Of a stretch of DNA of 64,000 nt, positions 18,120 through 26,540 are shown one piece after another. The notes beneath the pieces were generated by a model. It saw only the letters and a list, made by a program, of their open reading frames with translations. It was not told the DNA's origin and searched no databases. This DNA comes from Sphingopyxis witflariensis (GTDB lineage: Bacteria > Pseudomonadota > Alphaproteobacteria > Sphingomonadales > Sphingomonadaceae): positions 486,236-550,235 of the forward strand of contig NZ_NISJ01000002.1 of assembly GCF_002205635.1 (NCBI RefSeq), written 5' to 3'. Both the position numbers and the translations under genes were made by a program. Positions within the stretch are counted from its first letter, which is position 1. Each line of letters opens with the position of its first letter.

Positions 18120-19622
18120 ATGCAAAATCAATTGGCCAACGGCCCGGCGACGAACACGTCGCGGGACAAGAAACCCGCCTATCGTCCGCGTACCGCGATC
18201 ATCGGAGCCGGCGCTGCCGGCATGATGCAGGCGATCAAACTGCGCGAGGCGGGCCTCGACAATCTGGTCATTTATGAAAAGGCCAACGAAGTCGGCGGCA
18301 CCTGGCGCGAAAACCGATATCCCGGCATCGCCTGCGACGTGCCCGCGCACCACTATAATTATTCGTTCGAGCACAACCCCGGCTGGAGCCACCGGCTTGC
18401 GTTGGGCCCGGAAATCCAGTCCTATATGATCAGGATCGCCGACAAATATGACCTTCGGCGCGATATCGTGTTCGGCGCCAAGGTAACGAAGGCGGACTTC
18501 GACGGTCAGCAATGGCATCTCGAGATGTCGAACGGTCAGCGCGACACCGTCGACTTCCTGATTGCGGCAACGGGCCCGCTACATGTTCCGGCCTTCCCGG
18601 ATATCGAAGGAATCCATAGTTTCAAGGGGACCAAGTTCCACACGGCGGAGTGGCTCGACGGCATCGACCTCTCGGAGAAGCGGGTCGGAATAATTGGGAG
18701 CGGCTCGACCGGAACGCAGGCCATCTCCGCCATTGCCAATCAAGGGGTCAATCTGAAGGCCTTTATCCGCACGCCGCAGTGGGTGTTTCCATTGCCAAAT
18801 CGCCGGTTCGGTAAAACGGAGCGCGCCATCGTCCGCGCCTTTCCTTTCATCGGGCGCATGGCGGGCAGCTTTTACGGTTGGTTCTTCGAGCGCGTTTTTG
18901 CTGAAGCGGTCATCAAAGAGGGTTGGCAGCGCAAATTTCTGTCCGCCATGTGCAAATGGCATCTTGGCCGCGTCAAGGATCCGGTGCTGCGCGAGAAACT
19001 GACTCCCACCGATGAGCCGCTTTGCAAGCGTATGGTCATGTCCACATTATTCTACCCAGCCGTGGCTCGCCCCAATGTGGAGATCGTGCGCGACGGGATC
19101 GTGCGTGCAACAGAGAAAGGCTTGCTGGACGAGTCGGGACATTTGCACGAACTCGATGTGATCATTTTCGCGACCGGGTTCCATGCGCGTGCCTACCATC
19201 GGCCAATCGAGCTGACCAACGCCCGCGGCGAATCGCTGACCGAAGTGTGGAAGAAACAAACTGGCGCGCATCTGTCGGTCCACGTGCCGGGGTTCCCGAA
19301 CTTCATGCTCGTCGGCGGGCCACATTCGCCGCGCGGCAATTTCAGCGCGATCGCTTATTCGGAAGCGATCGTCGACCATATCGTCAAGATCATCCGCTAT
19401 TGCGCGGACAACGGATTTCATTCGATCGAGGCCCGGCCGGAAGCAATGGCACAGTTCCGCGAACGCGTGCTCTCGGCCGTCCCGAAGACGATTTGGAACA
19501 CGGGCTGCAAGAACTGGTATCTGGACGAAAAGGGCATGCCCGAAAACTGGACCGGGACGCCGGACGAATATCGCGACATTCTCCGCGATCCGAACTACCA
19601 GGAATTCAACCTCGCAACTTGA
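18120..19622 (+). CDS. Flavin-dependent monooxygenase, Baeyer-Villiger type
   Basis: 500 residues from ATG 18120 (SD GGAGAG). FAD-binding GAGAAG at 29-34, then EVGGTWRENRYPGIACD; BVMO-like fingerprint FKGTKFHTAEW at 168-178; second Rossmann motif GSGSTG at 193-198. The fingerprint normally ends W-P/D; here W is followed by L-D. These enzymes insert oxygen next to a ketone using NADPH, giving an ester or lactone that the cluster's hydrolase could open. It is convergent with the tetR gene, with 10 bp between stops. Confidence 0.88.
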   Translation: MQNQLANGPATNTSRDKKPAYRPRTAIIGAGAAGMMQAIKLREAGLDNLVIYEKANEVGGTWRENRYPGIACDVPAHHYNYSFEHNPGWSHRLALGPEIQSYMIRIADKYDLRRDIVFGAKVTKADFDGQQWHLEMSNGQRDTVDFLIAATGPLHVPAFPDIEGIHSFKGTKFHTAEWLDGIDLSEKRVGIIGSGSTGTQAISAIANQGVNLKAFIRTPQWVFPLPNRRFGKTERAIVRAFPFIGRMAGSFYGWFFERVFAEAVIKEGWQRKFLSAMCKWHLGRVKDPVLREKLTPTDEPLCKRMVMSTLFYPAVARPNVEIVRDGIVRATEKGLLDESGHLHELDVIIFATGFHARAYHRPIELTNARGESLTEVWKKQTGAHLSVHVPGFPNFMLVGGPHSPRGNFSAIAYSEAIVDHIVKIIRYCADNGFHSIEARPEAMAQFRERVLSAVPKTIWNTGCKNWYLDEKGMPENWTGTPDEYRDILRDPNYQEFNLAT

Positions 19623-19632
19623 CCGCGTGCGA

Positions 19633-20313
19633 TCAGGCGATGCGGCTCACGACCCTGTCCGGCTCGCCGATGACCTGAATCATCGCGTCACGAAAATCAT
19701 GCAATGCGCTCTCGAACTCGATGACGTCCGGGTTCGCGAGCCATTGATAAACGAGGCCGAAGAAGAAAGACGTATATTGAAGCGCCACGCGGCTTGGATC
19801 GACGGTCTGCTTGATGGTCTGCTCAGCGATGCCTTGACTGATATAACGAGCAATCGCCCTGCGATAGGCGGCATGCTGTTCGGCGAGGCGGTCGCGCATC
19901 ACGGTACTGCTCCCCACCGTCTCATAGTATAGGATGAACATGGCGCGGATATAATCCGAATTATCGTTCATGAAGTCGATGATGCTATCGTTCGCGGCAT
20001 CGAAGGCCTCCAGCCCGGTCTTGCTGCCCACCAGGGCGCTGCTCTCTTTCTTCCAGCGCTCGTTGAAAACGTGGATCAACTCGGCGAACAGCTCGTCTTT
20101 TGAGCCGAAGCGGTTGCTCGCCAGCCCGCGGCTGTAACCGGCAAGCTCGCCGACCTCGCGAAGCGTGGTGTTATGGGTTCCGCGCTCCAGCACGAGCGCC
20201 ATTGCCGCTTCCAGCATCCGTCCGTCCGAAATAGCTGTACGTTCCGCCTGGGTGAGGCGCGGCGCCTTGTTGCTTGCCCTGCTGGCCGGTTTCAGCCTTC
20301 GCATTTGTACCAA
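19633..20313 (-). CDS. TetR-family transcriptional regulator, probable local repressor
   Basis: 226 residues if started at the TTG at 20313, which is seven bases after AAAGGA; ATG 20304 is the next choice. The open frame continues upstream to 20373 but that would run into operator copy 4. The N-terminal helix-turn-helix reads LREVGELAGYSRGLASNRFGSKDELFAEL, a typical TetR recognition region, followed by an all-helical ligand domain. It lies in the middle of the catabolic cargo and is itself preceded by a cargo operator. It is therefore the best candidate to bind all six sites and be released by an acyl-CoA or substrate (inferred). Confidence 0.88.
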   Translation of the reverse strand: MVQMRRLKPASRASNKAPRLTQAERTAISDGRMLEAAMALVLERGTHNTTLREVGELAGYSRGLASNRFGSKDELFAELIHVFNERWKKESSALVGSKTGLEAFDAANDSIIDFMNDNSDYIRAMFILYYETVGSSTVMRDRLAEQHAAYRRAIARYISQGIAEQTIKQTVDPSRVALQYTSFFFGLVYQWLANPDVIEFESALHDFRDAMIQVIGEPDRVVSRIA

Positions 20314-20359
20314 CTTACCGTCCTTTGTTTTTAGATTTGCGTTAGCTCTAGTCCACTCG

Positions 20360-20378
20360 CTTGTTTCGAGCAAGCTAA
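20360..20378. promoter_or_regulatory. Cargo operator copy 4 (tetR promoter)
   Basis: CTTGTTTCGAGCAAGCTAA, about 50 bp upstream of the tetR start. It fits autoregulation. Confidence 0.65.
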
Positions 20379-20827
20379 GTGATGGCCGGAAGCGGGTGGT
20401 CCAAATTGCTTGCGTCGGCGACAGCTTTCAACGCGCCGCAGGCTTGATTCCTAGCGACGAACCAAGCCGATCGGCCCCCTCCGCTTGAGCGCCGATGTCG
20501 CCGGACCGGGTGCCAGCGCGAGACGAACTTGCATGTCGCCTCGGTGGAAAGACGAATAGTCGTGTCGCCCACGCATGCAACGAGCGGTTGCAATTTGAAC
20601 GCATCGAACGTGGGCTGGATCAACCTCATTTCGCGCCCGGCGTCCTCATCCCCGATGGACCGAAAATTGAAGATAGGGCGGCCTTTCGTTTTACGACGCG
20701 TGGCACCAAGCAGGTCGCGCGACGCATTGCCCCCGACGCCAGATCGACAGCCGAGCTGCCCGCCCAATGAAAATTCGACACTTGCTTGCTTGTGGCTAGC
20801 AAGCTAAACGGGAGATATCGGCCGTGA
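20379..20827. other. Long intergenic region between tetR and the kinase-fold gene
   Basis: About 450 bp between divergent genes with an operator near each end. Short open frames on both strands lack recognisable motifs and SD sequences, so I call no gene here. Confidence 0.5.
20789..20807. promoter_or_regulatory. Cargo operator copy 5 (kinase/acyl-CoA dehydrogenase operon)
   Basis: CTTGTGGCTAGCAAGCTAA, preceded by an extra CTTGCTTG, just before the operon that starts with the phosphotransferase-like gene. Confidence 0.65.
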
Positions 20828-21940
20828 GTGTCGCTATTGAGAGGGTTTCTTCGGGTGACTGAACTCGCCAACTTAGCGGATTCGACGGGTGCCATGCCCG
20901 TTCGAGAGGGCCACCGGTTTGACGAAGCGAGCCTTGCGCACTGGATGAGCGCCAATGTCGACGGTTATGAAGGTCCCATTAGCGTCCGGCAATTTCGGGG
21001 CGGCCAATCCAACCCCACCTATCTGGTCGCCACGCCGTCACGGTCTTACGTTCTTCGTCGCCAGCCATCGGGGTTGCTGTTGAAGGGTGCACATGCCGTC
21101 GATCGCGAGGCGGCGGTGCAAGCCGCTCTCGCCAAAACGGGCGTTCCCGTGGCGCAGATTTTCGGAACCTGCCTCGACCCCGAAGTTATCGGCACGATGT
21201 TTTACCTGATGGAACTGGTCGACGGGCGAATCTTTTGGGACGCCACCTTTCCCGATGTCGGCACGGGTGATCGACCGGACTATTTCCGGGCCATGAACTC
21301 GGCGATCGCGAACCTGCACGCGCTGAATCCCAATCAGATTGGCCTGGGCGGCTTCGGGCGGCCGACGGGCTATGTCGAACGCCAGATCAAACGGCTTTCC
21401 GAGCAGTATATGGCCGATACGGTCGCCGGCCGGGATCCGAACATGGACCGGGTGATTGCATGGCTTGACCATGCCAGGCCGCGAAATCCCGAGCGAGTGG
21501 CCGTCGTGCACGGCGACTTTCGCTGCGACAATCTCATTTTTCACCCGACCGAGCCGCGGATCGTCGCCGTGCTCGATTGGGAACTGGCGACGCTCGGGCA
21601 TCCGCTCGCTGATTTTGCCTATCACGCGATGATGTATCGCATGCCCAGTCACATCGTTGCCGGACTGGCGGGCGCCGATCTCGCCACGTTGAACGCGCCG
21701 AGCGAAGAGGAATATCTCGCGCTGTATGCCGGGAGCACGGGTATCGCGGATACTTCCGACTACGACTTCTTCCTGGCCTTTTCCTTCTTCCGGCTGTCCG
21801 CCATCATCCACGGCATCAAGGGCCGTCTGGCAAGGGGGACTGCGGCGTCGCCGGAAGCTGCCGAGCGTGTCAAGGCGCTGCCTGAACTGGCCGAACTCGC
21901 TTGGGGACAGGCTCGCCGCGCCGGCGCCCCGGCCTCATGA
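20828..21940 (+). CDS. Phosphotransferase (APH/ACAD10-like kinase fold) family protein
   Basis: 370 residues from GTG 20828; GTG 20855, with GAGAGG upstream, is an equally good start. Kinase-fold features: GGQSNPTYLV (nucleotide loop-like), YVLRRQPSG, Brenner-type VVHGDFRCDNLIFH and VLDWELATLGHPLADFA (metal-binding Asp). This family is fused to acyl-CoA dehydrogenase in eukaryotic ACAD10/11, where it helps degrade 4-hydroxy acids. Here two separate acyl-CoA dehydrogenase genes follow. A similar phosphorylation-elimination role is possible but unproven. Confidence 0.85.
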   Translation: MSLLRGFLRVTELANLADSTGAMPVREGHRFDEASLAHWMSANVDGYEGPISVRQFRGGQSNPTYLVATPSRSYVLRRQPSGLLLKGAHAVDREAAVQAALAKTGVPVAQIFGTCLDPEVIGTMFYLMELVDGRIFWDATFPDVGTGDRPDYFRAMNSAIANLHALNPNQIGLGGFGRPTGYVERQIKRLSEQYMADTVAGRDPNMDRVIAWLDHARPRNPERVAVVHGDFRCDNLIFHPTEPRIVAVLDWELATLGHPLADFAYHAMMYRMPSHIVAGLAGADLATLNAPSEEEYLALYAGSTGIADTSDYDFFLAFSFFRLSAIIHGIKGRLARGTAASPEAAERVKALPELAELAWGQARRAGAPAS

Positions 21941-21949
21941 GGAACTAGC

Positions 21950-23302
21950 GTGGACATCACTCAAAGCGCGCGAAGCCTTGCCCTGCAACGCCGACTGCAG
22001 GATTTCATGGCCGAGCACCTCTATCCGGTCGAGCGCGAGCTGTATCTGGCCGCCGAACGCCTCGGCCCTTGGGCGATCTATCCCGATATCGAGGATCTCA
22101 AGGCGCGTGCGCGCGCCGAAGGCTTGTGGAATCTGTTTCTCCCGGCCTCGCACGATGCGCGCGGGCTCAGCAACGTCGAATATGCCCCGCTATGCGCGGC
22201 GATGGGCCGCTCGCTTTTTGCCCCGGAAATCTTCAACTGTTCCGCGCCCGATACGGGCAATATGGAAACCCTCCTGCTGTTCGGCACCGATCAACAGAAG
22301 GCGCGCTACCTTGAGCCGCTTCTCGCCGGGGAGACACGATCGGCTTTTGCCATGACCGAGCCCGAAGTCGCATCTTCCGACGCGACCAATATCGCTTCGG
22401 AAATATCGCGCGACGGCGACGACTATGTCATTAACGGCCGCAAATGGTACACCACCGGCGCGACCGACCCGCGCTGCGCCTTCTTCATTTTCATGGGCCG
22501 AACGGGCGATGCGGCAACCGACCGGCACAAGGCGCAGTCCATGATCCTTGTCCCGCGCGACGCCGCCGGTGTCCGGGTCGTTCGGGCCTTGCCCGTGCTG
22601 GGCTTTTACGGCGTTCCCGATCGTTCGGCAGAAGTTGTGTTCGAGAATGTGCGCGTGCCCGCAGCCAATATGCTGCTCGGCGAAGGCCGCGGTTTCGAGA
22701 TCGCGCAGGGTAGGCTTGGGCCCGGCCGCATCCATCATTGCATGCGACTGATCGGGCTCAGCGAGCGGATCGTGGAGCGGATGTGCCGCCGCGCGACCGA
22801 GCGAGTAGCCTTTGGCAGTCCGTTGTCGGAACAGAGCGTCACCTTGGAGCGGATCGCGCAATCGAGAATTTTGATCGATCAGGCGCGACTGTTGACGATG
22901 CGTGCCGCCTGGATGATGGATACCGTCGGCAACAAGGCCGCGCGCCAGGAGATCGCGATGATCAAGGTGGCCGCGCCTGCCATGGCACAACAGGTGGTCG
23001 ATTGGGCCATTCAGCTCTTTGGCGGTGGTGGAACGAACAACGATCATTTCCTTGCCGCCGCCTTCGCGACATCTCGGCTGCTGCGATTGGCCGACGGTCC
23101 CGATGAGGTCCACCGCAACCAGATTGCCAAGCTTGAACTGCGCCGCCACGCCGCCGGTGACGGCAGGTCGGAAGGCTCGACCGCGCGAGGACTCACGCTC
23201 GCCGAAGCCGATGCCGTAGCGGCGGCCAGCCTTTGGCCGGCGCCTCCCGGCGAAACACGTCCCCGATCCGACGGTGCCGGGCAGATTTCGACGTCGCCAT
23301 GA
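21950..23302 (+). CDS. Acyl-CoA dehydrogenase
   Basis: 450 residues from GTG 21950 (GAGGA upstream), nine bases after the kinase-fold gene. Family motifs: [15 protein letters not shown] (flavin/substrate loop), [16 protein letters not shown], and the C-terminal [10 protein letters not shown] with [16 protein letters not shown]. It resembles the ACAD11-type group that pairs with the preceding kinase-like family. Introduces a double bond into an acyl-CoA with FAD; substrate unknown. Confidence 0.9.
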   Translation: MDITQSARSLALQRRLQDFMAEHLYPVERELYLAAERLGPWAIYPDIEDLKARARAEGLWNLFLPASHDARGLSNVEYAPLCAAMGRSLFAPEIFNCSAPDTGNMETLLLFGTDQQKARYLEPLLAGETRSAFAMTEPEVASSDATNIASEISRDGDDYVINGRKWYTTGATDPRCAFFIFMGRTGDAATDRHKAQSMILVPRDAAGVRVVRALPVLGFYGVPDRSAEVVFENVRVPAANMLLGEGRGFEIAQGRLGPGRIHHCMRLIGLSERIVERMCRRATERVAFGSPLSEQSVTLERIAQSRILIDQARLLTMRAAWMMDTVGNKAARQEIAMIKVAAPAMAQQVVDWAIQLFGGGGTNNDHFLAAAFATSRLLRLADGPDEVHRNQIAKLELRRHAAGDGRSEGSTARGLTLAEADAVAAASLWPAPPGETRPRSDGAGQISTSP

Positions 23303-23353
23303 GACCCGGTCGGAATTTGAATCCTGAAATGACAAATATGATGGGAGCGATTT

Positions 23354-24505
23354 ATGCAGTTGTTTGACTTCGATCTCGGCGAATCGGCCGACATGATCCG
23401 GGAAACGACCCGCCGGTTCGCGGCCGATAAAATCGCGCCCCTTGCGAAAAAAATCGACGCAGACGACTGGTTTCCGCGCGACGAACTGTGGGCGAGCATG
23501 GGCGAGCTCGGTCTGCACGGCATCACTGTCGCGGAAGAATATGGCGGGCTGGGTCTTGGCTATCTCGAGCATGTGATTGCGTGCGAGGAAATCGCGCGGG
23601 CCTCGGGCGCGATCGGTCTCAGCTATGGCGCGCACACCAACCTCTGCATCAACCAGATCGCGCGCTGGGGGTCGCCCGAACAGAAGAGGAAATATTTGCC
23701 GCCGCTCATTTCGGGCGAGCATCTCGGCAGCCTCGCGATGTCGGAGGCGGGTGCGGGGTCCGACGTCGTCTCGATGAAATTGAAAGCGGATGCCGTGCAG
23801 GGCGGATACGTCCTTAACGGCACGAAATTCTGGATCACCAATGCGACCTACGCCGACACGCTTGTCGTTTACGCCAAGACCGGGGAAGGCAGCGGTGGCA
23901 TCACGGCCTTTATCATCGAGAAGGATATGCCGGGTTTCTCGATCGGTCAGAAGATCGACAAGATGGGCATGCGTGGCTCGCCGACTGCCGAACTGGTGTT
24001 CGACGATTGCGAAGTGCCCGAGGAGAATGCCCTGGGACCGGTGAACGGCGGCGTCGGCGTGCTGATGAGTGGGCTGGATTTCGAACGCGCGGTTCTGGCC
24101 GGCATCCCTCTGGGCATCATGCAGGCCTGTCTCGACGTCGTTTTGCCTTATGTGCGGGAACGCAAGCAATTCGGTAAGCCGATCGGCGAGTTCCAGCTCA
24201 TGCAGGCGAAAATTGCTGACATGTACGTCGCACTCAATTCATCGCGGGCCTATGTGTATGCGGTGGCGAAAAGCTGCGATGCAGGCCGCACGACTCGATT
24301 TGATGCCGCGTCCGCATTGTTATTGGCCGCTGAAAACACGGAGCGTGTGGCGAGTGAGGCGGTCCAGGCGCTCGGCGGTGCAGGCTACACCAAGGATTGG
24401 CCGGTTGAGCGTCTCTATCGCGACGCAAAGCTCCTCGGCATCGGTGGTGGCACAAACGAGATTCGGCGGATGCTGATCGGTCGCGAACTTATCGGCGCAG
24501 CCTGA
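23354..24505 (+). CDS. Acyl-CoA dehydrogenase, isovaleryl/citronellyl-CoA-like
   Basis: 383 residues from ATG with GGGAGCG upstream. Motifs: GITVAEEYGGLGLGYLEH, AMSEAGAGSDVVSMKLKA, NGTKFWITNATYADTLVVYAKT, and a C-terminal ALGGAGYTKDWPVERLYRDAKLLGIGGGTNEIRR typical of the isovaleryl-CoA branch. In Atu clusters the matching step is citronellyl-CoA dehydrogenase (AtuD). Produces the 2,3-unsaturated branched acyl-CoA that the carboxylase could then act on (inferred). Confidence 0.9.
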   Translation: MQLFDFDLGESADMIRETTRRFAADKIAPLAKKIDADDWFPRDELWASMGELGLHGITVAEEYGGLGLGYLEHVIACEEIARASGAIGLSYGAHTNLCINQIARWGSPEQKRKYLPPLISGEHLGSLAMSEAGAGSDVVSMKLKADAVQGGYVLNGTKFWITNATYADTLVVYAKTGEGSGGITAFIIEKDMPGFSIGQKIDKMGMRGSPTAELVFDDCEVPEENALGPVNGGVGVLMSGLDFERAVLAGIPLGIMQACLDVVLPYVRERKQFGKPIGEFQLMQAKIADMYVALNSSRAYVYAVAKSCDAGRTTRFDAASALLLAAENTERVASEAVQALGGAGYTKDWPVERLYRDAKLLGIGGGTNEIRRMLIGRELIGAA

Positions 24506-24706
24506 CGCGTGGCACGATAAGCAGCTCAGCGACCTCAGAGCATCCAAGGGCGGCGGGCACAATTGTGTCCGCCTGCCCCGCCCTTGCCGATATATCCGGT
24601 CTGGTACGCCGACAACGCGCCAGCCTCCCTCGACAACTCGTCGCCGCCGCCGCGGATTGCGGCGATCAGGCAGCGTCTCCGTTGGTCCCAGCGACAAATA
24701 ACTTGG

Positions 24707-24725
24707 ACTAGCTTGCGGCAAGCAA
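24707..24725. promoter_or_regulatory. Cargo operator copy 6 (ligase/carboxylase operon)
   Basis: CTAGCTTGCGGCAAGCAAG, the best palindrome of the six (GCTTGC-G-GCAAGC core). It lies upstream of the acyl-CoA ligase operon. Confidence 0.7.
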
Positions 24726-24753
24726 GTCTTGACCGTGCGACAGGCGGCAGCTA

Positions 24754-26538
24754 TTGCCGACCGATAAGAGTCGCGCTCCCGACGAGCAGAAGCGAATGAA
24801 AGAGGATGCCGATGTTTGGCTTATGTCTGGATCAACTGACCAGGCCGAAATTCGGCCGGAACGATGCTGCGATTGTCGGAACGAAGTCGGGCTGTCTCCA
24901 GGCAAGCGTGAGGTTCGGGCTTTGAACGCGCCGGTCGAATCAACGCAATCGCAGTCAGCGCCGACTGAGGGTTATAAGAACTCACCCGTCAGTTTGGGGC
25001 TTCAACCCTCTCCGGCCGTCACCGAGGGGATCGGGCGTGTGGCTCTCGGCGATCTGCTTCGTCGTTCGGCGCGTCGCTTCCGCGACAAGGAGGCGGTGGT
25101 TACGCCATCGGGCACCATCACTTTCGGCGAGCTCGACGACAAAGCCAACCGCTGCGCTAATATGTTGCTCGATAAGGGCGCAAAGCCCGGCGACCGGATC
25201 GCGACCATCTGTGCGAACAGTATCGACTTCATCGTCGTCATCTTTGGAATTCACAAGGCGGGGCTGGTCTGGGTTCCCATCAACCCCGTCCTGTCGGCGG
25301 ACGACCGGGCCTATATCCTCGGCCATACCGAGACGGTAATTGTCATTACCGATGCGGACGTGGGTCATGCGGTCCCGGGCGGCTCTAACGGCGCCCCGTT
25401 GGTGCTGACGCTCGGTTCCAGTTTTGATGTCGGACTTTCGACCGCATCCGACGTCGAACCCGAGCTGCCAATTCACGAACGTGATCTGACGATGATCATG
25501 TACACGAGCGGGACGACATCGCGCCCCAAGGGCGTCATGCACTGCAATCTGGCCGTCTATGCCACGGTCATGTGCAACATCGGCGAATGGATGGTCACGC
25601 GCGACGACCGCATCCTGATCGTCTTGCCCCTGTTCCATGTGTCGGCGCATTGCCTGCTGACGACATTCCTCACCGCCGGCGCAACCGTCGTGCTCCACAA
25701 CGGCTTCGAACCCGGACAGGTGCTGACAACGATCGATCAGCAAAAGGTGAGCTTTTTCGTCGGGCTGCCGATGATGTACGCCGCGATGATGGAGCATCCG
25801 GTCCGCGACACGGTGGACCTCGCATCGCTGCGCTACTGCATTTACGCGATGGCCCCCATGCCCGGACCTTTGCTGCGGCGCCTGCTGGTCGAGTTTTGCC
25901 CGACCTTTGTCCTGTCGTCGGGCCAAACCGAAATGTACCCGAGCACGATGATGCTGCGTCCGGAGCAGCAGTTGCTCAAGGAGGGCAATTATTGGGGCGA
26001 GCCGTCGATCGTCAACGATGTCGCGATCATGGCGGAGGACGGCACGCTGCTGCCGCATGGCGAGGTTGGCGAAATCGTGCATCGCGGTCCAAACGTCATG
26101 CTCGGCTATTACAAGGATGAGGCTGCAACCGCTGAATCGCGGCGCTTCGGCTGGCATCACACCGGCGATCTTGGCGTTATCGACGATGATGGCCAATTGC
26201 TGTTCCTCGACCGCCTGAAGGATATCATCAAAAGCGGCGGCGAGAATGTTTCATCGGTCAAGGTCGAGCAGGTCCTGCTGCAATGCCATCTGATCGCGAA
26301 CGCCGCAGTGATTGGCGTGCCGCACCCGCGCTGGCAGGAAGCCGTCGTGGCGGTCATCATGTTGAAGCCCGGGGAAACCGCCGAATCCTGGCACATCCAC
26401 ATGTATTGCCGCGAGATGCTCGCGCCACACGAAGTGCCCAAGGCCTTCGAGTTCGTCGACGATCTTCCGCTCACCGCGACCTCCAAGCTGCGCAAGGTCG
26501 AGCTGCGCAATCGCTTCATCAATTTGTTCGGAGGCTGA
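24754..26538 (+). CDS. Acyl-CoA synthetase (class I adenylate-forming)
   Basis: Up to 594 residues. The first 90 or so do not look like the family and the true start may be internal (ATG near 24796 or later). ATP-binding TSGTTSRPKGVMH, FHTG-like HHTGDLGVIDDDGQLLFLDRLKDIIKSGGENVSS, and the C-terminal lysine segment LPLTATSKLRK are all present. Activates a carboxylic acid to its CoA thioester. It heads the ligase-carboxylase-hydratase operon behind operator copy 6. An AtuH-like role is inferred. Confidence 0.88.
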   Translation: MPTDKSRAPDEQKRMKEDADVWLMSGSTDQAEIRPERCCDCRNEVGLSPGKREVRALNAPVESTQSQSAPTEGYKNSPVSLGLQPSPAVTEGIGRVALGDLLRRSARRFRDKEAVVTPSGTITFGELDDKANRCANMLLDKGAKPGDRIATICANSIDFIVVIFGIHKAGLVWVPINPVLSADDRAYILGHTETVIVITDADVGHAVPGGSNGAPLVLTLGSSFDVGLSTASDVEPELPIHERDLTMIMYTSGTTSRPKGVMHCNLAVYATVMCNIGEWMVTRDDRILIVLPLFHVSAHCLLTTFLTAGATVVLHNGFEPGQVLTTIDQQKVSFFVGLPMMYAAMMEHPVRDTVDLASLRYCIYAMAPMPGPLLRRLLVEFCPTFVLSSGQTEMYPSTMMLRPEQQLLKEGNYWGEPSIVNDVAIMAEDGTLLPHGEVGEIVHRGPNVMLGYYKDEAATAESRRFGWHHTGDLGVIDDDGQLLFLDRLKDIIKSGGENVSSVKVEQVLLQCHLIANAAVIGVPHPRWQEAVVAVIMLKPGETAESWHIHMYCREMLAPHEVPKAFEFVDDLPLTATSKLRKVELRNRFINLFGG

Positions 26539-26540
26539 TC

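Noticed and set aside
20495..20770. Open frame in the tetR-kinase intergenic region
   Set aside because: No SD, no family pattern and unusual composition; the region is better explained as regulatory DNA with two operators.
22190..24169. Very long minus-strand open frame opposite the acyl-CoA dehydrogenases
   Set aside because: High-GC shadow of two well-supported genes; low-complexity, His/Arg-rich, no motifs.
24982..26196. 404-codon minus-strand frame opposite the acyl-CoA ligase
   Set aside because: Shadow of a gene with clear adenylation motifs.
26283..26540. Upstream extension of the carboxylase beta frame
   Set aside because: Runs through the ligase gene; GTG 26541 has a strong SD at the right distance.
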